Shown here piece by piece: positions 1-5,929 of a DNA stretch of 6,501 nt; position 1 is the first letter of the stretch; each line of letters starts with the position of its first letter. The position numbers and the translations under genes are program-made. The stretch comes from Salinibacterium sp. (GTDB lineage Bacteria > Actinomycetota > Actinomycetes > Actinomycetales > Microbacteriaceae), in assembly GCA_025352485.1 (NCBI GenBank), contig JANXTJ010000206.1, positions 1-6,501 of the forward strand. The letters run 5' to 3'. A model generated the notes under the pieces. The model saw nothing but the letters and a program-made list of their open reading frames with translations, had not been told where the DNA came from and did no database searches.

Positions 1-318
1 CAGTGCCAGATCCTGGTAGACGACCTCAACGCCTTTCGCGCGTGCGTCGGACGCGTCCCGGAAGTTGACCTTCTCGCCGTTGAGCCAGATATCTCCCTCG
101 GAGGGCTGGTAAAGGCCGGAGATGATCTTGATGAGTGTCGATTTGCCGGCGCCGTTATCCCCAACGAGAGCGACGATCTCGCCCGCGGCGACTTCGAGAT
201 CGAATCTCGTGACGGCGACGACACCACCGAAGTTTTTGTGGATACCGGTGAGCCGCAGTGGCAGCTTGTCGGAGGAAGACAATGCCCCGGCAGATGAGGC
301 TATGGAATCTGTTTTCAT
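1..318 (-). CDS. Sugar ABC transporter ATP-binding protein, N-terminal part (cut by window start)
   Basis: This is the ATPase that powers the importer at the inner face of the membrane. Translating the minus strand from ATG 318-316 gives 106 open residues running off the window. A Ser/Ala-rich leader of about 20 residues comes first. The ABC domain then begins near LRLTGIHKNFGG, with Walker A GDNGAGKST at residues 53-61 and the Q-loop Gln in VVYQDLAL at about 102. The signature motif, Walker B and His switch lie outside the window. The VEVVYQDLAL stretch resembles single-domain fructose-type (FrcA-like) ATPases of about 260 residues, but a double-domain RbsA-like protein cannot be excluded. 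The start overlaps the upstream racemase stop as ATGA, with an AGGA ribosome site 8 bases before it (327-330), so the two genes are translationally coupled. The ATPase identity is very secure; the sugar class is inferred from the adjacent permease and binding protein. Confidence 0.95.
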   Translation of the reverse strand, partial: MKTDSIASSAGALSSSDKLPLRLTGIHKNFGGVVAVTRFDLEVAAGEIVALVGDNGAGKSTLIKIISGLYQPSEGDIWLNGEKVNFRDASDARAKGVEVVYQDLAL

Positions 319-1544
319 GATGACAGTCCTGTCGCGGTGAGGGGGTTGCTGGGTTTGAGAGGTGCGGATCCGTCGGCTGCCCAAATGCCTTCGACGGTCG
401 GTATGCCTCCGGTGACACCTGCAATTGCTGCGGTCTGGGCACGGGTGACGAACGCCTGCGCACGGAAGCCGAAAATGACCGTGTCCCCCACGGCAGCCGT
501 GCTGGTGTCTGGAAGCGGAATCGCCGCGTAGTAGTCAATGGCCTGTGGGGCCGGCATCTCGACGAGAAGCGCAACAGCGGCCAGAGGATCACCGCCGGGC
601 GGCACGATGAGCGCCGTGGTCGGGTTTTGTGCGAGCACGGGATCGACGTACAGCCCGCCACCAAATACGTAGGCCCGCCCATTGTGGATATGGGATATCT
701 CGCTCACATAGGCCATGGCCGGCTGCTCGACCAGATCGTGCATCGCATGCAGTGGCGTTGTCCCTGTGAGCCCATGACCAGGTTCGACCTGTGTGGCGCC
801 AGCCGTCGCGAGTTCTTCGAGGACGGAGACGGAAGTGGTTCCCGGTGCGTTCACCTCCACGTCGGTTCGACCGGCATCCTCCAGCAGCTGCGCGGCGCGA
901 GTAAGTGTGGCGCGGTTTGACGTCGCCTGCGCGGTGCCAGATTCGGGGTCGAAGAGCGTGGCGGGGAACGTGGTGACACCGGCGAAACGCAAGCCCGAGA
1001 TCGAGTCGACCATGTCTGCGGCAGCGAGAAGATCCTTAACCGCGAAGCCGCCCTCGTGCCCGGGATAGAAGCGGTCCCCCGGGGCGTGGATGCGCAACAG
1101 CACATCCTGTATTCGCCCGTATTCGAGTGTTGCCGCGGCTGCTTCCTGCGCTTTCGTCGCATTGAACACAGTCCAATAGCGGGGCGAGAGGGAGGCAGCG
1201 ATGGATGCCTCGAATCTGGGGATCTGCACCAGGTGCCCGATGTGGCCGATCGCCAAGCCGCCGGAAACTGCAGCGATCGCGCACTGCAGGTCGACGGCGA
1301 CGGCATGGGTGATTCCCGCTTGGACGAGCACTCGCGAAACATCTGGATTGCGTCCGAGCTGCTTCGTCATCGCGAACGCGGTGAGGCCGAGCCGGGCGCT
1401 CTCCGAGGTGAATGCCGCCGCATTGACGGCGATTGCGTCAAGGTCTAGGGCATAACAGTTGGCGGGCAGATCTCCGCTTGAATGCAGCGCGGCAATAGCG
1501 CGCACGAACTCGGGATTGCGACGACGAAGAATTTCCAAGAACAT
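315..1544 (-). CDS. yhfX: YhfX-like PLP-dependent racemase (alanine racemase fold)
   Basis: This 409-residue protein resembles E. coli YhfX along its whole length, judged from memory of that sequence: the MFL start followed by RRNP, the TKQ-GRNP block, HLVQIP, NAPGTTS, EPGHGLTGT, SEISH, GGGLY and DYY. The family is a fold-type III PLP enzyme with an alanine-racemase-like barrel. Lys61 in TKQLGRNP is the expected Schiff-base lysine. NAPGTTS (232-238) and QVEPGHGLTGT (252-262) are likely cofactor-phosphate or active-site loops. A cytoplasmic amino-acid or amine racemase or epimerase is expected, but the substrate of YhfX itself is not firmly known. The gene starts 12 bases after the permease stop, with a modest GAAAGAG ribosome site, and ends in an ATGA overlap with the ATPase gene. 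It therefore sits inside the transporter operon between two transport subunits, which ties its substrate to the imported compound. The family call is strong; the reaction is open. Confidence 0.9.
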   Translation of the reverse strand: MFLEILRRRNPEFVRAIAALHSSGDLPANCYALDLDAIAVNAAAFTSESARLGLTAFAMTKQLGRNPDVSRVLVQAGITHAVAVDLQCAIAAVSGGLAIGHIGHLVQIPRFEASIAASLSPRYWTVFNATKAQEAAAATLEYGRIQDVLLRIHAPGDRFYPGHEGGFAVKDLLAAADMVDSISGLRFAGVTTFPATLFDPESGTAQATSNRATLTRAAQLLEDAGRTDVEVNAPGTTSVSVLEELATAGATQVEPGHGLTGTTPLHAMHDLVEQPAMAYVSEISHIHNGRAYVFGGGLYVDPVLAQNPTTALIVPPGGDPLAAVALLVEMPAPQAIDYYAAIPLPDTSTAAVGDTVIFGFRAQAFVTRAQTAAIAGVTGGIPTVEGIWAADGSAPLKPSNPLTATGLSS

Positions 1545-1556
1545 CAGGGACTCTTT

Positions 1557-2534
1557 CTAAGAGTTTTTCTTGCCGCGCAGCGAGAAGGAGACGGCGATGA
1601 GAATGATCACGCCGCGCACGATCATCTGCTGCGAAACGTTGAGGCCGGCAAGAATCAATCCGTTGTTGATCATGCTCATCAGCAGGCTGCCGATGAGAGC
1701 GCCAACGACAGTACCTTTGCCGCCGAATAGGCTCGTACCGCCCACGATCGCAGCGGCGATAACTGTCATGAGGTCGCTCTCACCAAGCGTGTACCTGGCA
1801 CCGTGCAACCGTCCGGCATATAGCAGGCCTGCGAGTGACGCCGTCATCGCTGAGCCCATAAAGACCATGATCTTGATGCGGTTGACCTTTATCCCCGTGA
1901 CACGAGCCGCGGATATGTTGTTGCCGACCGCGAGCACGTGAGCCCCATAGCGACGTTGGCGGAGCAGATGCCACCCCACGACAACAGCTGCGGCGCTCCA
2001 CCAAACAAGAAGAGGAATGCCAAGAACCGTGCCACCGCCAAATATCCAGACGAAGGTCGCATTGGTGACCGGGATCGATTGGAGATCGGTCAATTGTCGC
2101 GCTAGGCCGGCGATCAGTCCCATGGACGCGAGCGTGACCAAGAAGGAGGGAAGTCGAACCCAAGTGATGAAGATCCCGTTGACAAGACCGACAACAGCAC
2201 CAACGGCAAGGCCTCCCAGTGCCCCCAACCACCACTGGTGGGTTGCCTGAAGGATGACCGCTGCCATGAGAGCAGACAACGCCACTGTGGATCCGATAGA
2301 CAGATCGATCTCGCCGGTGCTCAAGACGAATACCAACCCGATCGCCATGATCGTGATCGGTGCGGCCTGGATTGCGATGTTGCTGAGGTTTGTCGGGCTC
2401 AGGAAGTACTGCGTCTGCGTGATCGCGAAAAACAGAAACACGAGCACGAAGCCGATGTAAACGACGTAACTGCTCCAGTTGATGCTCTTCAAGCGGCCTC
2501 GCCAGCTGGGTGGCGCATCAGCGATGGTGCTCAT
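1557..2534 (-). CDS. Ribose/fructose-type (CUT2) ABC transporter permease
   Basis: A 325-residue integral membrane protein of the branched-chain/ribose permease family (RbsC-like, BPD_transp_2), forming the importer channel, probably as a homodimer. The first membrane segment lies near residues 22-40, and further hydrophobic segments follow at about 52-72, 80-96, 103-125, 128-146, 163-188, 224-240, 256-290 and 302-318. Family hallmarks are GEIDLSIGS (74-82, usually GGIDLSVGS), the cytoplasmic coupling loop around GNNISAARVTGIKV (204-217), and GGTSLFGGKGTVVGALIG (265-282). Full length matches the family. ATG at 2534-2532 is preceded by a strong AAAGGAA ribosome site six bases upstream. The gene overlaps the kinase gene by 17 bases. 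Such permeases carry pentoses, hexoses, sugar alcohols and autoinducer-2, so the sugar cannot be specified. It works with the binding protein at 4572-5702 and the ATPase at 1-318. Confidence 0.95.
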   Translation of the reverse strand: MSTIADAPPSWRGRLKSINWSSYVVYIGFVLVFLFFAITQTQYFLSPTNLSNIAIQAAPITIMAIGLVFVLSTGEIDLSIGSTVALSALMAAVILQATHQWWLGALGGLAVGAVVGLVNGIFITWVRLPSFLVTLASMGLIAGLARQLTDLQSIPVTNATFVWIFGGGTVLGIPLLVWWSAAAVVVGWHLLRQRRYGAHVLAVGNNISAARVTGIKVNRIKIMVFMGSAMTASLAGLLYAGRLHGARYTLGESDLMTVIAAAIVGGTSLFGGKGTVVGALIGSLLMSMINNGLILAGLNVSQQMIVRGVIILIAVSFSLRGKKNS

Positions 2535-3456
2535 GTGGGTTTCCTTTCGCTAAAGATTCGGTCGAGTCAAGGGCGAGCCGGACGGCGCCGGCAATCGGCG
2601 CGCTGTTTCCCAGTTCGCTGACACGCACGTCAAGAGCCGAGTTACCCAGCCGGGCCAGCCAATCAAAGATGAGATGCAGCAGTTCCTTCCGGGAGCCAAT
2701 ACCGCCTCCGAGCACGAAGATCTCCGGATCGAGCACGGCTGCCACCGTCACGATCGCGATTGCAATCCATTTTGCGTGCTCGTTCACGCTAGCAATGGCA
2801 GCGGGATCGCCAGCCTCAGCGCGGAGAAATACTTCTGGGGATGAAAGGACTTCGTTCGTGACTAATGCGTAACGACGAGTAAGCGCATCGCCGGCAACCA
2901 TCTCTTCCAGAGGGCCGCGGCGGCGGTTTGCGGGATCCAACGGATCCGCGCCGATGGGCAGGAATCCGATCTCCCCCGCGGCTCCGTGAGCTCCCCGAAG
3001 CAGCCTGCCTGCACTGACGATCCCCATTCCGATTCCAGTACCTGCCGAAATGAATACGAAGTCTCTATGAGATAGGCCAGCCCCGTATTGAAGTTCGCCG
3101 AGGGCCGCGACGTTCACGTCGTTTTCGATAACGACCGGGTGGCCGAGTGCCAGCGCCAATTCGCCCGCGAACGATACATTCTGCACGCCAACGAGGTTGG
3201 GAGCCTTGTCGAAGCCCTCGCCAGTGGGGTCTGGTACGCCCGCTCCGCCGATCCCCGTAGCGACGATGTGGTTGGCATCGACCGCGGCGGTGGTGCACAA
3301 TGCGTGAACGAGCGCGACGATCTGGCGCATGAGGCCGTTGCCGCTCGTCGGCACTGTCAGTTCGGCGATGATTTCACCAGAGCTGGTCGCAATGCCGCCG
3401 CGGATCTTGGTTCCTCCCAAGTCGATACCTACGACGTATCCGTCGGCTGTAGTCAC
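2518..3456 (-). CDS. ROK-family sugar kinase (glucokinase-like), lacking zinc cysteines
   Basis: A 312-residue cytoplasmic protein with the ROK/actin-fold ATPase motifs and no helix-turn-helix, so an enzyme rather than a regulator. The phosphate-1 loop is IDLGGTKIRGG (11-21). ENDVN (111-115) holds the catalytic Asp113. SAGTGIGMGIV (137-147) is phosphate-2, and GAHGAAGEIG (155-164) follows. LGGGIGS (249-255) is the adenosine region. The usual GEIGH plus CxCGxxGCxE zinc site is absent: the sequence reads GEIGFLPIG and then a Cys-free stretch to GPLEE, and the only cysteine is Cys54. The likely reaction is ATP-dependent phosphorylation of a sugar or amino sugar, with the substrate unknown. The start is GTG at 3456-3454, sharing GTGA with the hydrolase stop, with only a weak AGGT upstream, so expression probably depends on translational coupling. 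The 3' end overlaps the permease start by 17 bases. Confidence 0.9.
   Translation of the reverse strand: MTTADGYVVGIDLGGTKIRGGIATSSGEIIAELTVPTSGNGLMRQIVALVHALCTTAAVDANHIVATGIGGAGVPDPTGEGFDKAPNLVGVQNVSFAGELALALGHPVVIENDVNVAALGELQYGAGLSHRDFVFISAGTGIGMGIVSAGRLLRGAHGAAGEIGFLPIGADPLDPANRRRGPLEEMVAGDALTRRYALVTNEVLSSPEVFLRAEAGDPAAIASVNEHAKWIAIAIVTVAAVLDPEIFVLGGGIGSRKELLHLIFDWLARLGNSALDVRVSELGNSAPIAGAVRLALDSTESLAKGNPHEHHR
2541..2547 (-). promoter_or_regulatory. Strong ribosome binding site of the permease gene, inside the kinase gene
   Basis: On the minus strand AAAGGAA lies six bases before the permease ATG (2534-2532). It is the best Shine-Dalgarno match inside the operon after the binding protein's and fixes the permease start. 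It lies within the last codons of the kinase gene, so ribosomes finishing the kinase cross it, which allows both reinitiation and independent loading. Confidence 0.75.
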
Positions 3457-4481
3457 GAAGTGACCTGTGAGAGAAGTCTCAAGGGGTTGTCGCGCACCAG
3501 GGTGTTCTCGTTGCTTTTGTCGAGGCCAAGGCTGATCGCGAGCGGCAGGAAGCCGGCGCTCAGGTAGGAATAGCCCCAGCCTCCGTGAGTCGCGGGATTG
3601 AGGTAGACCTCGGCTCCCGTCAGATCGAGCGAGAGCATGAGCTGGTCAACATACCCACGGTCCACGAGTTCAACAAGACGTTCAGCGCGCCGTTGGTCGG
3701 AGCGGAAGTAGGCCCGTTTGGCGAACTCTCCGTCAGGCGGGTTGGCGGGCAACGGTTCGAGGACGAAGTCCCAGTACTGCTTGCCGATCGTATCGAAGGC
3801 GATGTTCACTCCGCTGTCGAGAACACTAAGCAGGTAGTCGAGATCCGGCTGGATATCCATGTGGCCGATGACCACGCGAGAGAGGTCCGCGCCTTCTTCA
3901 CGCATGATGGCGAGTTGCTCAAGCGCCATGGTGCCGTGAGTGGTGTGGGTCACAAGCGAAGCGCCGGTGTCGACGTGGGCACGGATCGCCGCTCGGAGGC
4001 TCTTTTCCTCGTGCGGAGTGATCTCGTCGAGACCCGTTGCCTGCTCGCCCAGAATCCCCGCGCGGATTCCGGAGTCACCGATGCCGCGGGTGATGTCGCT
4101 CGTGAACCGCTTCGTGAGTTGGTCGAGGCTGGCTTCACGCGACCATGTCGGGCTGTAGGCCTCGAGGTAGACGGAGCTGCCGGCAACAATGTGGATACCG
4201 GATCGTTCAGAGATCTCTCGAAGCAGTGTGACGTTCTGGCCGTCCCGGGAACGCCCGACGACATCGTATGGACTGAGGTCTGCGACTAGGTCGTAGCCAA
4301 GGTCCTTGAGCCCTGACAAAGCCCTGACCGCCTGGTCAATCATGTCCTCGTCGAGGGACGGCGATTTGCCTCCAGCGAGCCAAGGCCCTGGGACTAGCGA
4401 GAGAAGGTGCTCGTGGTGGAGGATTCTTCCCACTGAGCCTGCCGCGATCGGGCCAAGCACGGTCTGGATGTAAGTCGACAT
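3453..4481 (-). CDS. Phosphotriesterase-family (Php-like) metal-dependent hydrolase
   Basis: A 342-residue amidohydrolase-superfamily barrel of the phosphotriesterase family (COG1735). It has no signal peptide and should be cytoplasmic. The binuclear metal ligands are all visible: His23 and His25 in HHEHLL, His179 in VTHTTHG, His207 in VIGHMD and Asp286 in LSLDLTG. The bridging residue is Glu146 in GILGEQATG, not the carboxylated lysine of true phosphotriesterase, which groups it with E. coli Php (YhfV). The C-terminal GGWGYSYL and DNPLRLL blocks are normal, so the protein is full length. Family members act on sugar lactones, esters or N-acyl amines, so paraoxon-type activity should not be assumed. 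It lies between the stem-loop after the binding-protein gene and the kinase, sharing GTGA with the latter. The ribosome site before ATG 4481 is poor (GGACGGG). The family is secure; the substrate is unknown. Confidence 0.93.
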   Translation of the reverse strand: MSTYIQTVLGPIAAGSVGRILHHEHLLSLVPGPWLAGGKSPSLDEDMIDQAVRALSGLKDLGYDLVADLSPYDVVGRSRDGQNVTLLREISERSGIHIVAGSSVYLEAYSPTWSREASLDQLTKRFTSDITRGIGDSGIRAGILGEQATGLDEITPHEEKSLRAAIRAHVDTGASLVTHTTHGTMALEQLAIMREEGADLSRVVIGHMDIQPDLDYLLSVLDSGVNIAFDTIGKQYWDFVLEPLPANPPDGEFAKRAYFRSDQRRAERLVELVDRGYVDQLMLSLDLTGAEVYLNPATHGGWGYSYLSAGFLPLAISLGLDKSNENTLVRDNPLRLLSQVTS

Positions 4482-4510
4482 TTGCCCGTCCGAATTGGTG
4501 GGTGGTGGAG

Positions 4511-4550
4511 GCCGGCCAGCGCGGACCGATGAGTTCGCGCGCTGGCCGGC
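4511..4550 (-). promoter_or_regulatory. Intercistronic 13-bp stem-loop after the binding-protein gene
   Basis: GCCGGCCAGCGCG (4511-4523) and CGCGCTGGCCGGC (4538-4550) are perfect inverted arms around a 14-base loop. In the operon transcript the hairpin starts 21 bases after the binding-protein stop and ends 29 bases before the hydrolase start. The sequence following it on the minus strand is C- and A-rich with no T run, so it is not a canonical intrinsic terminator. The position matches the hairpins that protect the 3' end of binding-protein mRNAs in other ABC operons and keep that protein in excess over the membrane subunits. Partial termination is the alternative. The stem is read directly; the role is inferred. 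Confidence 0.8.
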
Positions 4551-4571
4551 TAGATCAGCTGGATCCGGTCT

Positions 4572-5702
4572 CTATTGGTTAGTAACGCTCGCGGGAGGCG
4601 CTGTGCCGTAGTCAGCCATCCACCCGTCAATGAGGTTGGCCTTCGTCACGGCAGTCGGCTGACTTGCCACCAAGGCGGGCGCAGTCTTGCCGAGAACGCC
4701 ATAGGCGCCGGCGATCGCCAAGCCCTTGCCGATTTCAAGCGAGCCGTTTCCAACCAGCCCTACGACATTGCCGCCCTTGTACATGTCAGCGGCAAGCGTC
4801 GTATCGAGATCGTTCGTGACCACCTTGACGTCGGTGCGCCCGGCGTCGCGAAGAGCAGCAAGAACGCCCTGTGCGGCCGTTGCCCACGGCACATAAATGC
4901 CCTTGATGCCCGGGTGCTTGGCGATCATCGCAGCTGCAATTTCCTGAGTCTTGGCCTCGTCGGTGAAGCCTTCTTGGTCCACAATCTTTTCGTTGGGAAA
5001 GAGGAATCCGCTCCATGCCTTGAATGACTGGTCGCGCTGGTTGGTGAACCAGAAGTTAGCGTCGTGGAACATGTAGCCAATCTCGCCCGAGCCACCGAGA
5101 GCATCCCCGAGCATCTGCGCATTGATCTTGCCCGCCTGCGCCAGGTCCTCAGTAACGATGGAGACGAATTGATTGCCTGCCTTGTAATTTGCAGGCGGAG
5201 TGGTCATGATCACCAGTTTGACGCCAGCGGCCACAGCCGGCTTGAACGTCGCTTCGGCCGACACTGGGTCAACCGCTGTAGCAACAATGATGTCTGGCTT
5301 CAGCGCCAGAACAGTTTGAAGGTTGTTTGCCTGTGTTGCCGCGTCGAAGCCGGCCTGCGTGCTGGCGACGACCTTGATGCCCAGCGCGCCAAACTCTGCG
5401 GTTGCACCCTTCTCGACAGCGGTGACGAATTCTGAGGATGTGTGCCACACGAAGGCCGCAGTGAATTTGCTTGCCTTAACCTTCGCAATTTCCGCGTCGG
5501 TCAGGGAAAGGTCTGACAGTGCACCGGGGATCTCGCCGCCCGGACCGACGAAGGCAAGACTCGGCTCGGCGGCCGCCGTCGCTGCGTCAGTTGCAGTTCC
5601 GTTGGGCGTGGATGAGCACCCAGCAAGGACGAGGACGAGCGCCAAAGCGCCAAAGGCAGTTAGACGCAGGTCTCTGCGTCGGCCGAATGGGTTTAGTCGC
5701 AT
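4572..5702 (-). CDS. Sugar-type ABC transporter solute-binding lipoprotein
   Basis: A 376-residue extracytoplasmic binding protein of the ribose-binding (Peripla_BP_4) type that captures the substrate and delivers it to the permease. The N terminus has a basic region (NPFGRRRDLR), a hydrophobic stretch (14-27) and a lipobox LAGC with acylated Cys29, followed by a Ser/Thr/Ala-rich linker, as expected for a Gram-positive surface lipoprotein. The mature domain begins near residue 80 (KFTAAFVWHTSSEFV). It contains KPDIIVATAVDP (135-146), a helix-rich second lobe, and the late VVTNDLDTTLAADM segment (294-307) where such proteins usually place hinge and ligand residues. Length is normal. ATG at 5702-5700 follows AGAAAGGT at good spacing. 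This is the first gene of the operon, next to the main promoter and followed by the stem-loop, which suits the high expression these proteins need. The ligand is not predictable. Confidence 0.93.
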   Translation of the reverse strand: MRLNPFGRRRDLRLTAFGALALVLVLAGCSSTPNGTATDAATAAAEPSLAFVGPGGEIPGALSDLSLTDAEIAKVKASKFTAAFVWHTSSEFVTAVEKGATAEFGALGIKVVASTQAGFDAATQANNLQTVLALKPDIIVATAVDPVSAEATFKPAVAAGVKLVIMTTPPANYKAGNQFVSIVTEDLAQAGKINAQMLGDALGGSGEIGYMFHDANFWFTNQRDQSFKAWSGFLFPNEKIVDQEGFTDEAKTQEIAAAMIAKHPGIKGIYVPWATAAQGVLAALRDAGRTDVKVVTNDLDTTLAADMYKGGNVVGLVGNGSLEIGKGLAIAGAYGVLGKTAPALVASQPTAVTKANLIDGWMADYGTAPPASVTNQ

Positions 5703-5712
5703 GAATGTTGTG

Positions 5713-5720
5713 ACCTTTCT
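5713..5720 (-). promoter_or_regulatory. Ribosome binding site of the binding-protein gene
   Basis: AGAAAGGT on the minus strand lies 10 bases before the ATG at 5702-5700. It is the strong purine-rich site expected for the first, highly expressed gene and supports this start. Confidence 0.7.
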
Positions 5721-5745
5721 GTGCTGTGGTTGTGTGGTCGTCGCT

Positions 5746-5758
5746 GGTGACTCTCACC
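5746..5758. promoter_or_regulatory. GGTGA-N3-TCACC palindrome in the operon leader (candidate operator)
   Basis: The plus strand reads GGTGA CTC TCACC, a perfect 5-bp-arm inverted repeat with a 3-base centre. It lies about 40 bases downstream of the predicted operon transcription start and 44 bases upstream of the binding-protein ATG. That position would suit a repressor roadblock, for instance by the divergent ROK protein. Its arms are short, so chance is possible. No coding sequence is claimed here. Confidence 0.45.
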
Positions 5759-5800
5759 GAAAATGCTCAACGGAAGTGACCAATGTCGAGCGTGTGCATC

Positions 5801-5830
5801 ATTTTGATTTCAACGCGCAACTAAAGTCAA
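5801..5830 (-). promoter_or_regulatory. Predicted sigma70-type promoter of the transporter operon
   Basis: On the minus strand TTGACT (5830-5825, five of six to consensus) is followed after 18 bases by CAAAAT (5806-5801, four of six). Transcription would start near 5794, giving a leader of about 90 bases before the binding-protein ATG. It is the best -35/-10 pair I found in the divergent region. Confidence 0.55.
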
Positions 5831-5832
5831 GA

Positions 5833-5880
5833 CAATTTCCGCAAATTTTTGCCGCGTCGCGCATTTTCCGCCTGAGCGGA
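5833..5880. repeat. Paired GCGGAAA(A/T)TG repeats with two short palindromes upstream of the operon promoter
   Basis: On the minus strand GCGGAAAATG (5871-5862) and GCGGAAATTG (5842-5833) match at nine of ten bases, 29 bases apart. Each is joined at its left to a short inverted repeat: TCCGC-CTGA-GCGGA (5867-5880, plus strand) and GCAAA-TT-TTTGC (5841-5852). The nearer copy ends two bases before the -35 box at 5830. The arrangement looks like a two-site regulator target, activator or repressor. The repeats are directly visible; the function is inferred. The surrounding stretch from about 5760 to 5925 is more AT-rich than the genes and shows no convincing ORF. Confidence 0.4.
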
Positions 5881-5914
5881 TGTTAGATATGCCTATTTGG
5901 TCTCTGACTGATCG

Positions 5915-5920
5915 TAAAAT
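5915..5920 (+). promoter_or_regulatory. Possible -10 box of the ROK regulator gene
   Basis: TAAAAT matches the -10 consensus at five of six bases and ends nine bases before the ATG at 5930. No good -35 box is seen 16-18 bases upstream. A start 6-9 bases downstream would make the mRNA leaderless or nearly so, a common arrangement in actinobacteria, and there is no clear ribosome site at proper spacing. An alternative weak -10, TAGATA at 5884-5889, would leave a leader of about 30 bases. Confidence 0.4.
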
Positions 5921-5929
5921 GGATGGACC

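Noticed and set aside
851..1342. Minus-strand open frame (163 codons) in another frame of the racemase gene
   Set aside because: It is a frame shadow of the YhfX-like gene, and its composition is rich in Ser, Arg and Pro as such shadows usually are.
3585..4289. Long plus-strand open frame (234 codons) antisense to the hydrolase gene
   Set aside because: It lies wholly opposite a gene with complete catalytic motifs, shows no recognisable domain, and is explained by GC-rich codon bias on the real strand.
3453..4481. Calling the hydrolase a true organophosphate-degrading phosphotriesterase
   Set aside because: The bridging ligand is Glu146 rather than carboxylated lysine, and the operon context points to a natural catabolic substrate.
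4511..4550. Reading the stem-loop as a rho-independent terminator ending a one-gene transcript
   Set aside because: No T run follows the stem on the minus strand, and no alternative promoter with good boxes is evident before the hydrolase gene.
5323..5886. Plus-strand open frame (187 codons) opposite the binding-protein N terminus and running through the intergenic region
   Set aside because: It has no domain or good ribosome site, covers the promoter region, and its first half is the antisense of a clear lipoprotein signal and linker.
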